A DNA stretch of 17,809 nt, from assembly GCA_946480015.1 (NCBI GenBank), contig CAMLIL010000104.1, forward strand, positions 1 to 17,809. The letters are read 5' to 3'. Positions 1-6,630 of the stretch are shown in pieces. This DNA comes from an uncultured Oxalobacteraceae bacterium. Its GTDB lineage: Bacteria; Pseudomonadota; Gammaproteobacteria; Burkholderiales; Burkholderiaceae. Numbering within the stretch: the first letter of the stretch is position 1; every line of letters begins with the position of its first letter. The notes under the pieces were generated by a model. That model searched no databases. It was not told where the DNA came from and saw only the letters and a program-made list of their open reading frames with translations. The position numbers and the translations under genes were made by a program.

Positions 1-793
1 CCGCCACCGTTTTGTCTGCCTGAACACCAGCTGCCACCGTGTGCGCTTCTTTCGGTGCAGTCTGCGCCAACACTTTTCCCAGCCTTGCGTCGAGTTCAAC
101 AAGCGCTTTTGGAATCTGCTTGAGGGCATCCTGCTGCAGCGCGTAAAATTTTCCCTCCCACTCTGCCAGTTTGACAATCGTCGCTTTGACCCTATCGAAA
201 TACCGCAGGCTTTCCAGATGTGTGCGCAGCGTCTTGACGATTTCGACAAGCTTGCCCGTGATTTCGCGCATGGCCTGCATCAGCGGCTTTTCGTACTTGG
301 CAAACTTGATTGCGCGCAAAAACTTTAAAATGTCGCCCTTGATGAATTTTTGCAGGAACTGCACCAGTTCCACCAGCTTAGACGCTTCCTTAATCAACAT
401 AAGCATGACCGCACGCAGTGCAGCGCCAAGTTCCGAGCCTGCGATGCCGCCAACTATAGCACCTACGCCCGCCGCCGCCGCACCGCCCGCGGCCATCGCG
501 ACCGGTAAGGCAATGACGATCAGGCAGGCACTTAGCAATACCCACTCCATGAGCTCTTCGCGCTTCTCAGGATGGTTCGCCAGCCGCAGAATGACAGCGA
601 CCGCATCGCGCGCGCTGGTGACGATGACAACGCCTGGAATAAAACTGACCAGCATATCGGCAACGATAGCCGACAGTGGCCGATGGTCGGCAAATTCGCC
701 AAAGAACACAGACTTGAGCCAGTCCATGCTGCCGACGACGTGGCCCCAAGCATCGTTCAGGATAGTGTGATGGTCCGGCGGTTGCTGGGTCAT
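1..793 (-). CDS. T6SS effector-like membrane-inserting protein, partial (3' end outside window)
   Basis: An open frame of 264 codons starts with ATG at 793 and runs without a stop to the window edge, so the C-terminus is missing. Its ATG overlaps the vgrG stop as ATGA, which suggests translational coupling. The visible protein begins MTQQPPDHHTILNDAW. It has hydrophobic stretches at about residues 41-71 and 84-128, the second a Gly/Ala-rich run (AAGGAAAAGVGAIVGGIAGS), followed by a Lys-rich helical region at about 135-245. N-terminal membrane-translocation helices directly behind vgrG are typical of T6SS cargo effectors whose toxic domain lies at the C-terminus; no toxin domain is visible here. 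Codons ending in A/T (TTA, CTA, ATA, AGG) are commoner than in the genes further right. Effector assignment is inference from context; a non-toxic adaptor is possible. Confidence 0.7.
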   Translation of the reverse strand, partial: MTQQPPDHHTILNDAWGHVVGSMDWLKSVFFGEFADHRPLSAIVADMLVSFIPGVVIVTSARDAVAVILRLANHPEKREELMEWVLLSACLIVIALPVAMAAGGAAAAGVGAIVGGIAGSELGAALRAVMLMLIKEASKLVELVQFLQKFIKGDILKFLRAIKFAKYEKPLMQAMREITGKLVEIVKTLRTHLESLRYFDRVKATIVKLAEWEGKFYALQQDALKQIPKALVELDARLGKVLAQTAPKEAHTVAAGVQADKTVA

Positions 794-3552
794 GCTTGAC
801 CTTTCGTTGTCGTGCTGCGCGGTGCCCAGTTCAGTAATTCGTGCACATCGTCATGTAATTCGGTGCTGACAGTGGAGCTTGCCTGTATCGGTTTGTAGTC
901 ATATTCAATCTTTGCGCCGACGCCTGCCGGTACGTCGCTGATGCGGGCAATGCCCAGGGCATCGAGCATTCCCTTGCGTATGCTGCCGTCACTCAACGTT
1001 GCTTTGTAGGCAGCGCCGGCTAATGGCGCTCCCCAATCGGTGAGATGACGAAACTCCACATCGGTCTTTTGTAATTCAGGTTTGAGCAAATGCGGCATCA
1101 CATACGACTTGGTCGCGGGCCCTGGCATGGTGTGCATCGAGGCCTCCGCGGTCCAGGTGCCGGACGTCCCGTTGGTAATGCCAGAGGCATTGATCTTCAC
1201 AAATGAGCCACCGGCGGAGATCATGACTTCTTCTTTGGCATGAATTTCAATGCGCGAGGTGGTCGATAGCAGGCGCACCACTTTTTCCGCGATAAGATCA
1301 AGGTCGTTGCTTTGCGCCTGTACTTCAACTTTGCCCTTGGCGGCAAATAATTTGATGCCGGCGTTAAAGGCGAACAGGCTGATTTTTTCAGCGACGCTGG
1401 CGAGCAGGCTTTTACCCACAGCTATATTGGTATCCATCCCCGACGACAGCGTCACTTCGGCGCCCGCATGAACGTGGGTGCCTTTGGCGCTGGCCAGAGC
1501 GATGCCAGCCGGGGACGCTGCCAGCAGTATCGGTTCTTTAAACCGGTTGGCACCGCCTTGCCCCTCGCCGTCATACCGGTCTTGCGTGGCGTCGATGAAG
1601 TGGTTGAGGGCATCCAGCCCGGCAAGCGCTTCCGCGCCTGCTTTTGATGCGGTATCGGACAGGCTTTTGCTGAGCGACGCGCCTGCTTTCAGCTGACTTG
1701 TAGCTTCAGTGGCGTCGAGCTGCGTGCCCTGGGGTCCAGGGCGGCCAAAGGTACTAAGGTATAGGCCCTTTTGCGTGACAATTGCACCGAAATCATCGGT
1801 GCTGAGTGCAAAACCCGACCCGTAAAAGTTATTTCGCTTGTTACCCTGCTGGCTGACCAGATAGCCGAGGTTCAGTTGCGCATGGGTATTGGTGCTATAG
1901 AGATGAACCCGGTTTTGCCTGGTTGTGTCATCAAGCACCAGCTGATTGAAACCATTGCCTTTGTATTCTTTGGACTTGTAGCCCGAGAGCTTGCCATCGG
2001 TATGCCATTGAGGTGCCTGATCGTCGTTATACAGTCGCCCGGTAACCACGGGCCGATCTGCATCGCCATCGAGAAAGGTGACGATGACCTCTTGCCGGAC
2101 GCGGGGCACATTGAGCCCACCCCAGCCTTGACCGGCATTAGGATAGCTGACACGCACCCAGCAGGAGGCGCGCTCGTCGCCGGGGTTTTGCCGGTCCCAG
2201 CGGAACTGGACTTTGACGCGGTTGAGGCGATCGGTGTAAATCTCTTCGCCTGCCGGGCCGACAACCACGGCAGTTTGCGGATGCAGCGTCGGTTTCGTGT
2301 GCTCGAACGGGCTACGGAACGGCACTTTACGGCGCTGGACTTCAATGCGGTTGAAACAATGGCCGGTGTGCTCGTTGCCTGCGAATTTTCCCAGGTTCGC
2401 CTCGCCTTGCGCCAGGTTGCGCCCCATGGCGGCTTTTGAGGCTTCCAACTGCGGCAAGAGGCTGCCGGGAAAGTCTTTCACTTTGTTTGAGAGCGGTAAG
2501 TTATTTTCGATGCACCATTCAACCGCAATGACAAAAAACTGACGGTCTTCGGGCGCATCAGACTGATGTGCCGGGTGGTCTTCAAGGGTGAACCAGCCGC
2601 CTACCGACAGAGAACGCACACCAGAAACGGCGGAGAACCGTTTCATGCTCGACTCCCACTGTTCTACCCGGAGTCGCGACTGTTTGTCTCCTTGCTCTTG
2701 TTTTGAATAGGTATACGCGCCGGTGTATTCGTATACTTCTAACTGGCCAGGTAGATCGCCATGCTCTCTGAGAACGAAGGTGTTGCTCTCCTTTACCTGG
2801 TTCGGCGCTTTGTAATCGTTGGTTCTGGCAGTAAATTGGCTGGGGGCCAAACTCCGGTCTGCGCTCCAGTGCACAATTTTGTGCACTTCGTCTTCGGTGC
2901 CTGCGCCGTGAAAGTAAATTTTTTCCTGAGCAATTGGCTTGAGCTGATACGTCGTATCGGTAATCACAAGCACATGACCAGAACCGTCGGCCTTGTGCTC
3001 GTGGTAGCTGTACCAGCCTTCTTCTTCCATCAACCGCTGGACGAAATGCCAGTCTGTCTCGTATTGGGTGCAATAAGAACGCTCGCGCGCAAGCTCCCTC
3101 ACATCAAAGCGGAAATTGCCCCGGGCCTGCGGATACCCGTTAAATACGTCACTGAGGATGTCGTCGGCTGTTTTGTCCTGCCATATCCGGGCATCTTTGC
3201 GAAATTTCAAAAAATGCAACCACGGCGCAAATGACATCTGGCAGAAAGTGAACTGTCCGTCACTGCCCAAGCGTTTCATCGTGTGCACATAACCATGGAC
3301 GGGTAAATAGCTACGATCAGCCTGCTGTATCCAAAGCGTTACGGGCTGTGCAATAAGCGTTTTAAGTTCGATATCGTCACGTACCGATAGGCAATCGATC
3401 GTGTACTCGTAACTTCTCCCCAGACGCTCGTGGGCGAGCACGCGTTGCGGTAGAAGGACATCTTCGCCGAGAGGGGTGGTTAATTTGACGAGGCGGGCCT
3501 GTTGGCCGACAAGCGCTTGGTTGAGAAACAGGAAGTTTTTCAGATCGGCCAT
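790..3552 (-). CDS. vgrG: Type VI secretion system spike protein VgrG (TssI) with C-terminal TTR-like extension
   Basis: This is the trimeric spike at the tip of the T6SS tube, which carries effectors into target cells. In order (about 920 residues from the chosen ATG): a gp27-like region at about 20-375, a gp5-like OB fold at about 425-515 (with GDERASCWVRV and GWGGLNVPRVRQEV), a DUF2345 needle region at about 580-810, and a C-terminal transthyretin-like module at about 830-890 starting near VEFRHLTDWGAPLAGA. Such modules in other VgrGs dock cognate effectors. The ATG at 3552 (MADLKNF) is preferred: GAGG lies 12 bases upstream, although spacing is long. An in-frame ATG at 3570 and a TTG at 3597 are alternatives. 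The stop overlaps the effector-like gene downstream. GC content is visibly below that of the rest of the window. Confidence 0.93.
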   Translation of the reverse strand: MADLKNFLFLNQALVGQQARLVKLTTPLGEDVLLPQRVLAHERLGRSYEYTIDCLSVRDDIELKTLIAQPVTLWIQQADRSYLPVHGYVHTMKRLGSDGQFTFCQMSFAPWLHFLKFRKDARIWQDKTADDILSDVFNGYPQARGNFRFDVRELARERSYCTQYETDWHFVQRLMEEEGWYSYHEHKADGSGHVLVITDTTYQLKPIAQEKIYFHGAGTEDEVHKIVHWSADRSLAPSQFTARTNDYKAPNQVKESNTFVLREHGDLPGQLEVYEYTGAYTYSKQEQGDKQSRLRVEQWESSMKRFSAVSGVRSLSVGGWFTLEDHPAHQSDAPEDRQFFVIAVEWCIENNLPLSNKVKDFPGSLLPQLEASKAAMGRNLAQGEANLGKFAGNEHTGHCFNRIEVQRRKVPFRSPFEHTKPTLHPQTAVVVGPAGEEIYTDRLNRVKVQFRWDRQNPGDERASCWVRVSYPNAGQGWGGLNVPRVRQEVIVTFLDGDADRPVVTGRLYNDDQAPQWHTDGKLSGYKSKEYKGNGFNQLVLDDTTRQNRVHLYSTNTHAQLNLGYLVSQQGNKRNNFYGSGFALSTDDFGAIVTQKGLYLSTFGRPGPQGTQLDATEATSQLKAGASLSKSLSDTASKAGAEALAGLDALNHFIDATQDRYDGEGQGGANRFKEPILLAASPAGIALASAKGTHVHAGAEVTLSSGMDTNIAVGKSLLASVAEKISLFAFNAGIKLFAAKGKVEVQAQSNDLDLIAEKVVRLLSTTSRIEIHAKEEVMISAGGSFVKINASGITNGTSGTWTAEASMHTMPGPATKSYVMPHLLKPELQKTDVEFRHLTDWGAPLAGAAYKATLSDGSIRKGMLDALGIARISDVPAGVGAKIEYDYKPIQASSTVSTELHDDVHELLNWAPRSTTTKGQA

Positions 3553-3689
3553 GGGGAAGGACTGCCTCATTTCTATTGAGTGAGCGAGCACGAGCAACGC
3601 ACACGCGATGAAATGTGGTAGTCCGCGTCGAAAAGTTCACAGGTATCAAAAATACAACCATGAAATTTTACTCATATCTTGTCCGGTCG

Positions 3690-3708
3690 TCTACTGTTGT
3701 ACAGTAGA
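3690..3708. repeat. Short perfect inverted repeat
   Basis: TCTACTGT, a three-base spacer TGT, then ACAGTAGA form a perfect 8-bp palindrome. It lies in the gene-poor gap between vgrG and the two small membrane genes. No T-tract follows on either strand, so it is not a convincing terminator. It could be an operator or the scar of an insertion. The rest of the 3553-3900 gap holds only the possible gene remnant listed next. Confidence 0.4.
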
Positions 3709-3712
3709 GTAG

Positions 3713-3862
3713 CCGGCTGGCTTCAGACCGGCCGACGATGCCGACGAGATCATGGGTATCGACGCGTTAGCAGCCGGCGCTGGCTGGTTGCCGGACAGTG
3801 GGTGCACGATCGCCACCGGCAGCGGAACCGCCAAGGCCATCAATCACGCCCTCAAACGCTGA
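3713..3862 (+). pseudogene. Possible remnant of a protein-coding gene (C-terminal end)
   Basis: Immediately after an in-frame TAG (3710-3712), 49 codons stay open to a TGA at 3860. The peptide ends ADEIMGIDALAAGAGWLP then DSGCTIATGSGTAKAINHALKR. Codon third positions are mostly G or C, as in true genes here, and the composition looks protein-like. The only ATG (3752) gives just 36 residues and has no clear ribosome binding site. I do not recognise the family. It may be the tail of a gene truncated when the vgrG cassette was inserted, a small gene, or chance. Confidence 0.25.
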
Positions 3863-3900
3863 CCGGCACTTGACCGCTAAGGTTTATGATCAAACGGACT

Positions 3901-4107
3901 TTAACCCGTGAAGACACCGTACAGGTAGTGGGCCAGGACTGAGGCGATGAGAAGCAGGATTGCCAGCAATACCCAGCGCGTCGTCCGGGTCAGGGCGACC
4001 ACGGCGCGGCTGGCCTCTTCGTTCAGGGTAAGGCGCTTGCCGGACGGACGGGTCAGCAACTTGTACAGGATGGTCAGGCCGCCTGCGATCACCAGGAATT
4101 TGATCAT
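3901..4107 (-). CDS. Small two-helix inner-membrane protein, unknown function
   Basis: This gene encodes 68 residues: MIKFLVIAGGLTILYKLLTR, a short polar linker with KRLTLNEEASRAVVALTRTTR, then a second membrane helix VLLAILLLIASVLAHYLYG. Both helices are clear and the linker is basic. The start lies 5 bases after the stop of the upstream minus-strand gene, so the two are almost certainly one transcript, with weak ribosome-binding sequence of its own. The longer open frame extending upstream is out of frame with the neighbouring gene and has biased Arg/Gly-rich content, so the short form is chosen. No family is recognised. A role with the upstream coiled-coil membrane protein is likely but unproven. 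Confidence 0.65.
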   Translation of the reverse strand: MIKFLVIAGGLTILYKLLTRPSGKRLTLNEEASRAVVALTRTTRWVLLAILLLIASVLAHYLYGVFTG

Positions 4108-4112
4108 GCAGG

Positions 4113-4499
4113 CTACCCGAGACGGACCACGAACACGGCCAGGACGACACACGCAACACCCATCGCCGCCACGGCCCCGGCCAGCAGGCGGGTGCGCCGG
4201 CGTGCCGCTTCCATGGTGGCGATCAGCTGCGCATTCTGGTCCGCCAGCTTGGTGATGAGGCCGCTCGCTGCGACCATTTGCGACTTGAGCACCGCCACTT
4301 CCTGCTCGGCACGGTCGAGCCTTGCGCTGAGCCCGGCATTCGGGCCGAGCGGCACCGCCTCCTCGCCCGCCGCCGGCTCGGCCGCCTTGCTGCCGACCGA
4401 ATCCCACAGCTTGCGCGCGCCGCCCACGACCGAGGGCGCCGCCGACAGCACGTCGCTCCACGGGACCGCTTTCAACATCGTCAAGATACTCGTTGCCAT
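4113..4499 (-). CDS. Coiled-coil protein with C-terminal membrane anchor, unknown function
   Basis: 128 residues starting MATSILTMLKAVPWSDVL. Residues about 55-105 form a probable coiled coil (LSARLDRAEQEVAVLKSQMV onward to QLIATMEAARRRTR), and a single C-terminal membrane helix follows (LLAGAVAAMGVACVVLAVFVV), so the protein looks tail-anchored. The start at 4499 is chosen because GGAG lies 7 bases upstream; an ATG at 4505 would sit too close to it. A longer in-frame start at 4547 would read through a 9-bp tandem repeat and add repeated Ala-His-Leu, which I judge unlikely. It is co-oriented with and 5 bases from the next small membrane gene. No function can be assigned from sequence. Confidence 0.7.
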   Translation of the reverse strand: MATSILTMLKAVPWSDVLSAAPSVVGGARKLWDSVGSKAAEPAAGEEAVPLGPNAGLSARLDRAEQEVAVLKSQMVAASGLITKLADQNAQLIATMEAARRRTRLLAGAVAAMGVACVVLAVFVVRLG

Positions 4500-4516
4500 T
4501 GTCATGCTCCGCTTAC

Positions 4517-4552
4517 CCAAGTGCGCCAAGTGCGCCAAGTGCGCCAAGTGCG
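4517..4552. repeat. Four perfect tandem copies of a 9-bp unit (CCAAGTGCG)
   Basis: Four exact copies of CCAAGTGCG stand head to tail directly upstream of the minus-strand coiled-coil gene and about 45 bases from the Fur box of the divergent operon. The unit is a multiple of three, so copy-number change would not shift a frame. If it were translated on the minus strand it would encode repeated Ala-His-Leu. It could alter spacing within the 5' leader or promoter of the small membrane genes. Confidence 0.85.
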
Positions 4553-4585
4553 CAGCATACCATCGGCGCCGCGCACGAGAACAAG

Positions 4586-4614
4586 TTGACTTGGTAAATG
4601 ATAATAGTTATCAT
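4586..4614 (+). promoter_or_regulatory. Sigma70 promoter of the PepSY/ApbE iron-reduction operon
   Basis: TTGACT (4586-4591) and TATCAT (4609-4614) are separated by exactly 17 bases, matching the housekeeping -35/-10 pattern closely. The predicted start of transcription is near 4621, about 20 bases before the ATG of the PepSY gene. The -10 element lies inside the Fur-box palindrome, so Fur binding would block polymerase directly. Confidence 0.75.
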
Positions 4615-4616
4615 TT
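4596..4616. promoter_or_regulatory. Fur box (ferric uptake regulator operator)
   Basis: AAATGATAA and TTATCATTT form a perfect 9-bp inverted repeat around TAG. The half-sites match the Fur consensus core TGATAAT/ATTATCA. It covers the spacer and -10 of the promoter above, the classic position for iron-dependent repression. The minus-strand membrane genes start about 97 bases away, so the same site might also affect them. Confidence 0.88.
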
Positions 4617-4641
4617 GCGTTTGGTTCTCATCCATTCTCCC

Positions 4642-5286
4642 ATGCACACGCCCGCCACCCAGCAGCTTCCCAGCGCCAGCCGCGCCGCCTGGCTGAAGCA
4701 GCTGCATCGCTGGCACTGGATCAGTTCGGCGCTGTGCCTGTTCGCCATGCTGCTGTTCAGCCTGACGGGCATCACGCTCAACCACGCCGCGCAGATCGAA
4801 GCCAGGCCGCACACCGTCAACCGCAAGGCCGCCCTGCCCGCGCCGCTGCGCGAACAGCTGGCCGCCTTCGCGGCGGCCCATGCCGACCAGCGTGCTCCGC
4901 TGCCGGCGGCGATTGCGCGCTGGGCCGACGATCAATTCAAGCTCGACGTGGCCGGCCTGGAGGCCGAATGGACCGAGGAAGACGCCTACGTGCCGCTGGC
5001 GCGTCCGGGCGGCGACGCCTGGCTGCGCATCGGTGCCGACGGCGCGGCCGAATACGAAAAGACCGACCGCGGCTGGATATCCTGGCTCAACGATCTGCAC
5101 AAGGGCCGCAACACCGGTCCGGTATGGGCCTGGTTCATCGACCTGTTCGCCGTCGCCTGCGTCGTGTTTTGCGTGACCGGTTTCCTGATTATGAAAATGC
5201 ACGCGGCCAACCGCCGCGCTACCTGGCCCGTGATCGGCTTCGGCATTCTGCTGCCGCTGCTGCTCGCCCTACTCTTTATCCACTGA
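4642..5286 (+). CDS. PepSY-associated transmembrane protein (probable membrane electron-transfer subunit)
   Basis: 214 residues, first gene of the Fur-controlled operon. There are three membrane helices, at about 26-47, 161-184 and 195-213, with a loop at about 50-155 that carries a small PepSY-like domain. The segment LHRWHWISS before helix 1 (His22, His25), His48 after helix 1 and NDLHKGRNTGPVWAW before helix 2 (His153) are typical of PepSY_TM proteins; in related siderophore reductases such as FoxB, conserved His residues bind haem. By family and context it probably carries electrons across the inner membrane from the cytoplasmic reductase encoded by the fifth gene. The ATG at 4642 fits the promoter position; a much longer upstream open frame would run through the promoter and is rejected. 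Haem binding is inferred, not shown. Confidence 0.85.
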   Translation: MHTPATQQLPSASRAAWLKQLHRWHWISSALCLFAMLLFSLTGITLNHAAQIEARPHTVNRKAALPAPLREQLAAFAAAHADQRAPLPAAIARWADDQFKLDVAGLEAEWTEEDAYVPLARPGGDAWLRIGADGAAEYEKTDRGWISWLNDLHKGRNTGPVWAWFIDLFAVACVVFCVTGFLIMKMHAANRRATWPVIGFGILLPLLLALLFIH

Positions 5287-5294
5287 CACCGACC

Positions 5295-5804
5295 ATGAAA
5301 CTACAGCGCACGCTTGCCCTCACCCTTCCGATGCTCAGCAGCTGGGCTGTCGGCGCCGACCTGGCCGTCAAGTTCGAGATTCCCCAGCTGCAGGTGGCCG
5401 AATACCACCGTCCCTACGTGGCGATGTGGCTGGAGCGCGCCGACCAGAGCGTGGCGGCCAACCTGGCGGTGCTGTACGACGTCAAGAAGAAGGACAACGG
5501 CGGCACCAAGTGGGTCAAGGACCTGCGCACCTGGTGGCGCAAGGCCGGCCGCGATGTGGAACTGCCGCTGGACGGGGTCAGCGGCGCCACCCGCACGGTG
5601 GGCGAACACATCCTCACCTTCGGCGCCAAACAGGGCATCGACAAGCTGCCGCCCGGCGACTACAAGCTGGTGATCGAAGCGGCGCGCGAAGTTGGTGGGC
5701 GCGAACTGGTGCGCGTGCCGGTCACGCTGCCGGCCAAGGCCAAGCAAACCTTCACCGCGCACGGCAAGGAAGAACTGGGCGCAGTGACTGTGCAAGCCAA
5801 CTAG
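5295..5804 (+). CDS. DUF2271 exported protein with an ApbE-type flavinylation motif
   Basis: 169 residues with an N-terminal signal peptide (about 1-20, ending SSWAVGA). The mature part is a beta-rich DUF2271 domain, including YVAMWLERADQSVAANLAVL and KWVKDLRTWWRKAG. Residues 93-101 read DGVSGATRT, which matches the motif on which ApbE enzymes attach FMN through a phosphoester bond to Thr (as in NqrC and RnfG, D-x-x-[ST]-G-A-[ST]-x-T). The predicted acceptor is Thr99. An ApbE gene lies two genes downstream. I therefore read it as a periplasmic FMN carrier that receives electrons from the PepSY membrane protein, whose gene ends 8 bases upstream. DUF2271 has no firmly established function; the flavinylation is a strong prediction from motif plus context. 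Confidence 0.85.
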   Translation: MKLQRTLALTLPMLSSWAVGADLAVKFEIPQLQVAEYHRPYVAMWLERADQSVAANLAVLYDVKKKDNGGTKWVKDLRTWWRKAGRDVELPLDGVSGATRTVGEHILTFGAKQGIDKLPPGDYKLVIEAAREVGGRELVRVPVTLPAKAKQTFTAHGKEELGAVTVQAN

Positions 5805-5816
5805 GACGGGACCGAC

Positions 5817-6626
5817 ATGAACATCAAACACACACTTGCGCTGCTGGCCCTGGCCGTGTCGCTCGACGCATCCGCCCACCGCGGCTGGCTGTATCCTCAG
5901 CAGACCATGGTCGAAGGCAAGGAACCCTGGGTCACCATCGACGGCGCCATTTCCGAAGGCCTGTTCGACGTCGACCACATGCCGCTCAAACTCGACAACG
6001 CCACCGTCACCGATCCCGATGGTGTGAGCACGCCGGTCGCCAACGCCTACACCGGCAAGCAGCGCAGCACCTTCGACCTGAAGATGAGCAAGGACGGCAC
6101 CTATAAAATCGCGATCGTCAACAAGAGCGTCATGGCCAGCTACAAGGATGCCGGCGGCGAGATCAAGCGCTTCCGCGGCAGCGAAGAAGCATTCGCCAGG
6201 GAAGTGCCGGCCACCGCCCCGGAACTGAAGGCCACCTTCATGCACCAGCGCCTGGAAACCTTCGTCAGCGCAAACAAGACCAGCAACGGCGCGCTAAAGC
6301 CGAGCGGCAGCGGCCTGGAACTGGTCGCGCTGACCAATCCGACCGATCTGCGCAGCGGCGAAACCGCCAAATTCCGCTTCCAGCTGAACGGCAAGGCGCT
6401 GCCGAACTTCGCCTTCAGCCTGATTCCGGGCGGCGTGCGCTACCGCGGCGTGCTGGGCGAGATTCGCCTGAGCACCGATGCCAAAGGCGACGTCACCGTC
6501 AAGCTGCCGGCCTCCGGCATGTACTGGCTCAACGCCGGCTATCCGGTAACGTCCGACAAGGCTGCGCAGCCGGCCGACGGCCGCCGCTACAGCTACGCCG
6601 CGACGCTGGAAATCCTGCCGGAATAA
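5817..6626 (+). CDS. DUF4198 exported periplasmic protein
   Basis: 269 residues with a signal peptide ending ASA at residue 20, so the mature protein would begin His-Arg-Gly-Trp (HRGWLYPQQTMVEG), as is common in DUF4198 proteins. The body is beta-rich, with Ig-like or transthyretin-like character (VTIDGAISEGLFDVDHMPL; GDVTVKLPASGMYWLNAGY). DUF4198 members are often found next to metal transporters and are thought to be periplasmic metal-associated proteins. It starts 12 bases after the DUF2271 gene, within the same operon. It may bind metal or ferric ligand near the flavoprotein or stabilise it. The N-terminal His after cleavage could be a metal ligand, which is speculative. Confidence 0.82.
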   Translation: MNIKHTLALLALAVSLDASAHRGWLYPQQTMVEGKEPWVTIDGAISEGLFDVDHMPLKLDNATVTDPDGVSTPVANAYTGKQRSTFDLKMSKDGTYKIAIVNKSVMASYKDAGGEIKRFRGSEEAFAREVPATAPELKATFMHQRLETFVSANKTSNGALKPSGSGLELVALTNPTDLRSGETAKFRFQLNGKALPNFAFSLIPGGVRYRGVLGEIRLSTDAKGDVTVKLPASGMYWLNAGYPVTSDKAAQPADGRRYSYAATLEILPE

Positions 6627-6630
6627 GCAG

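Noticed and set aside
3679..3873. A 64-codon plus-strand frame rich in Arg in the gap after vgrG
   Set aside because: Composition is dominated by Arg/Gly/His with no domain; the other frame (3713-3862) looks more protein-like.
4513..5202. A 229-codon minus-strand frame opposite the PepSY gene that reads through the tandem repeat
   Set aside because: It lies opposite the PepSY gene and the Fur promoter and ends in the repeat as Ala-Leu-Gly copies; it has no domain or ribosome binding site.
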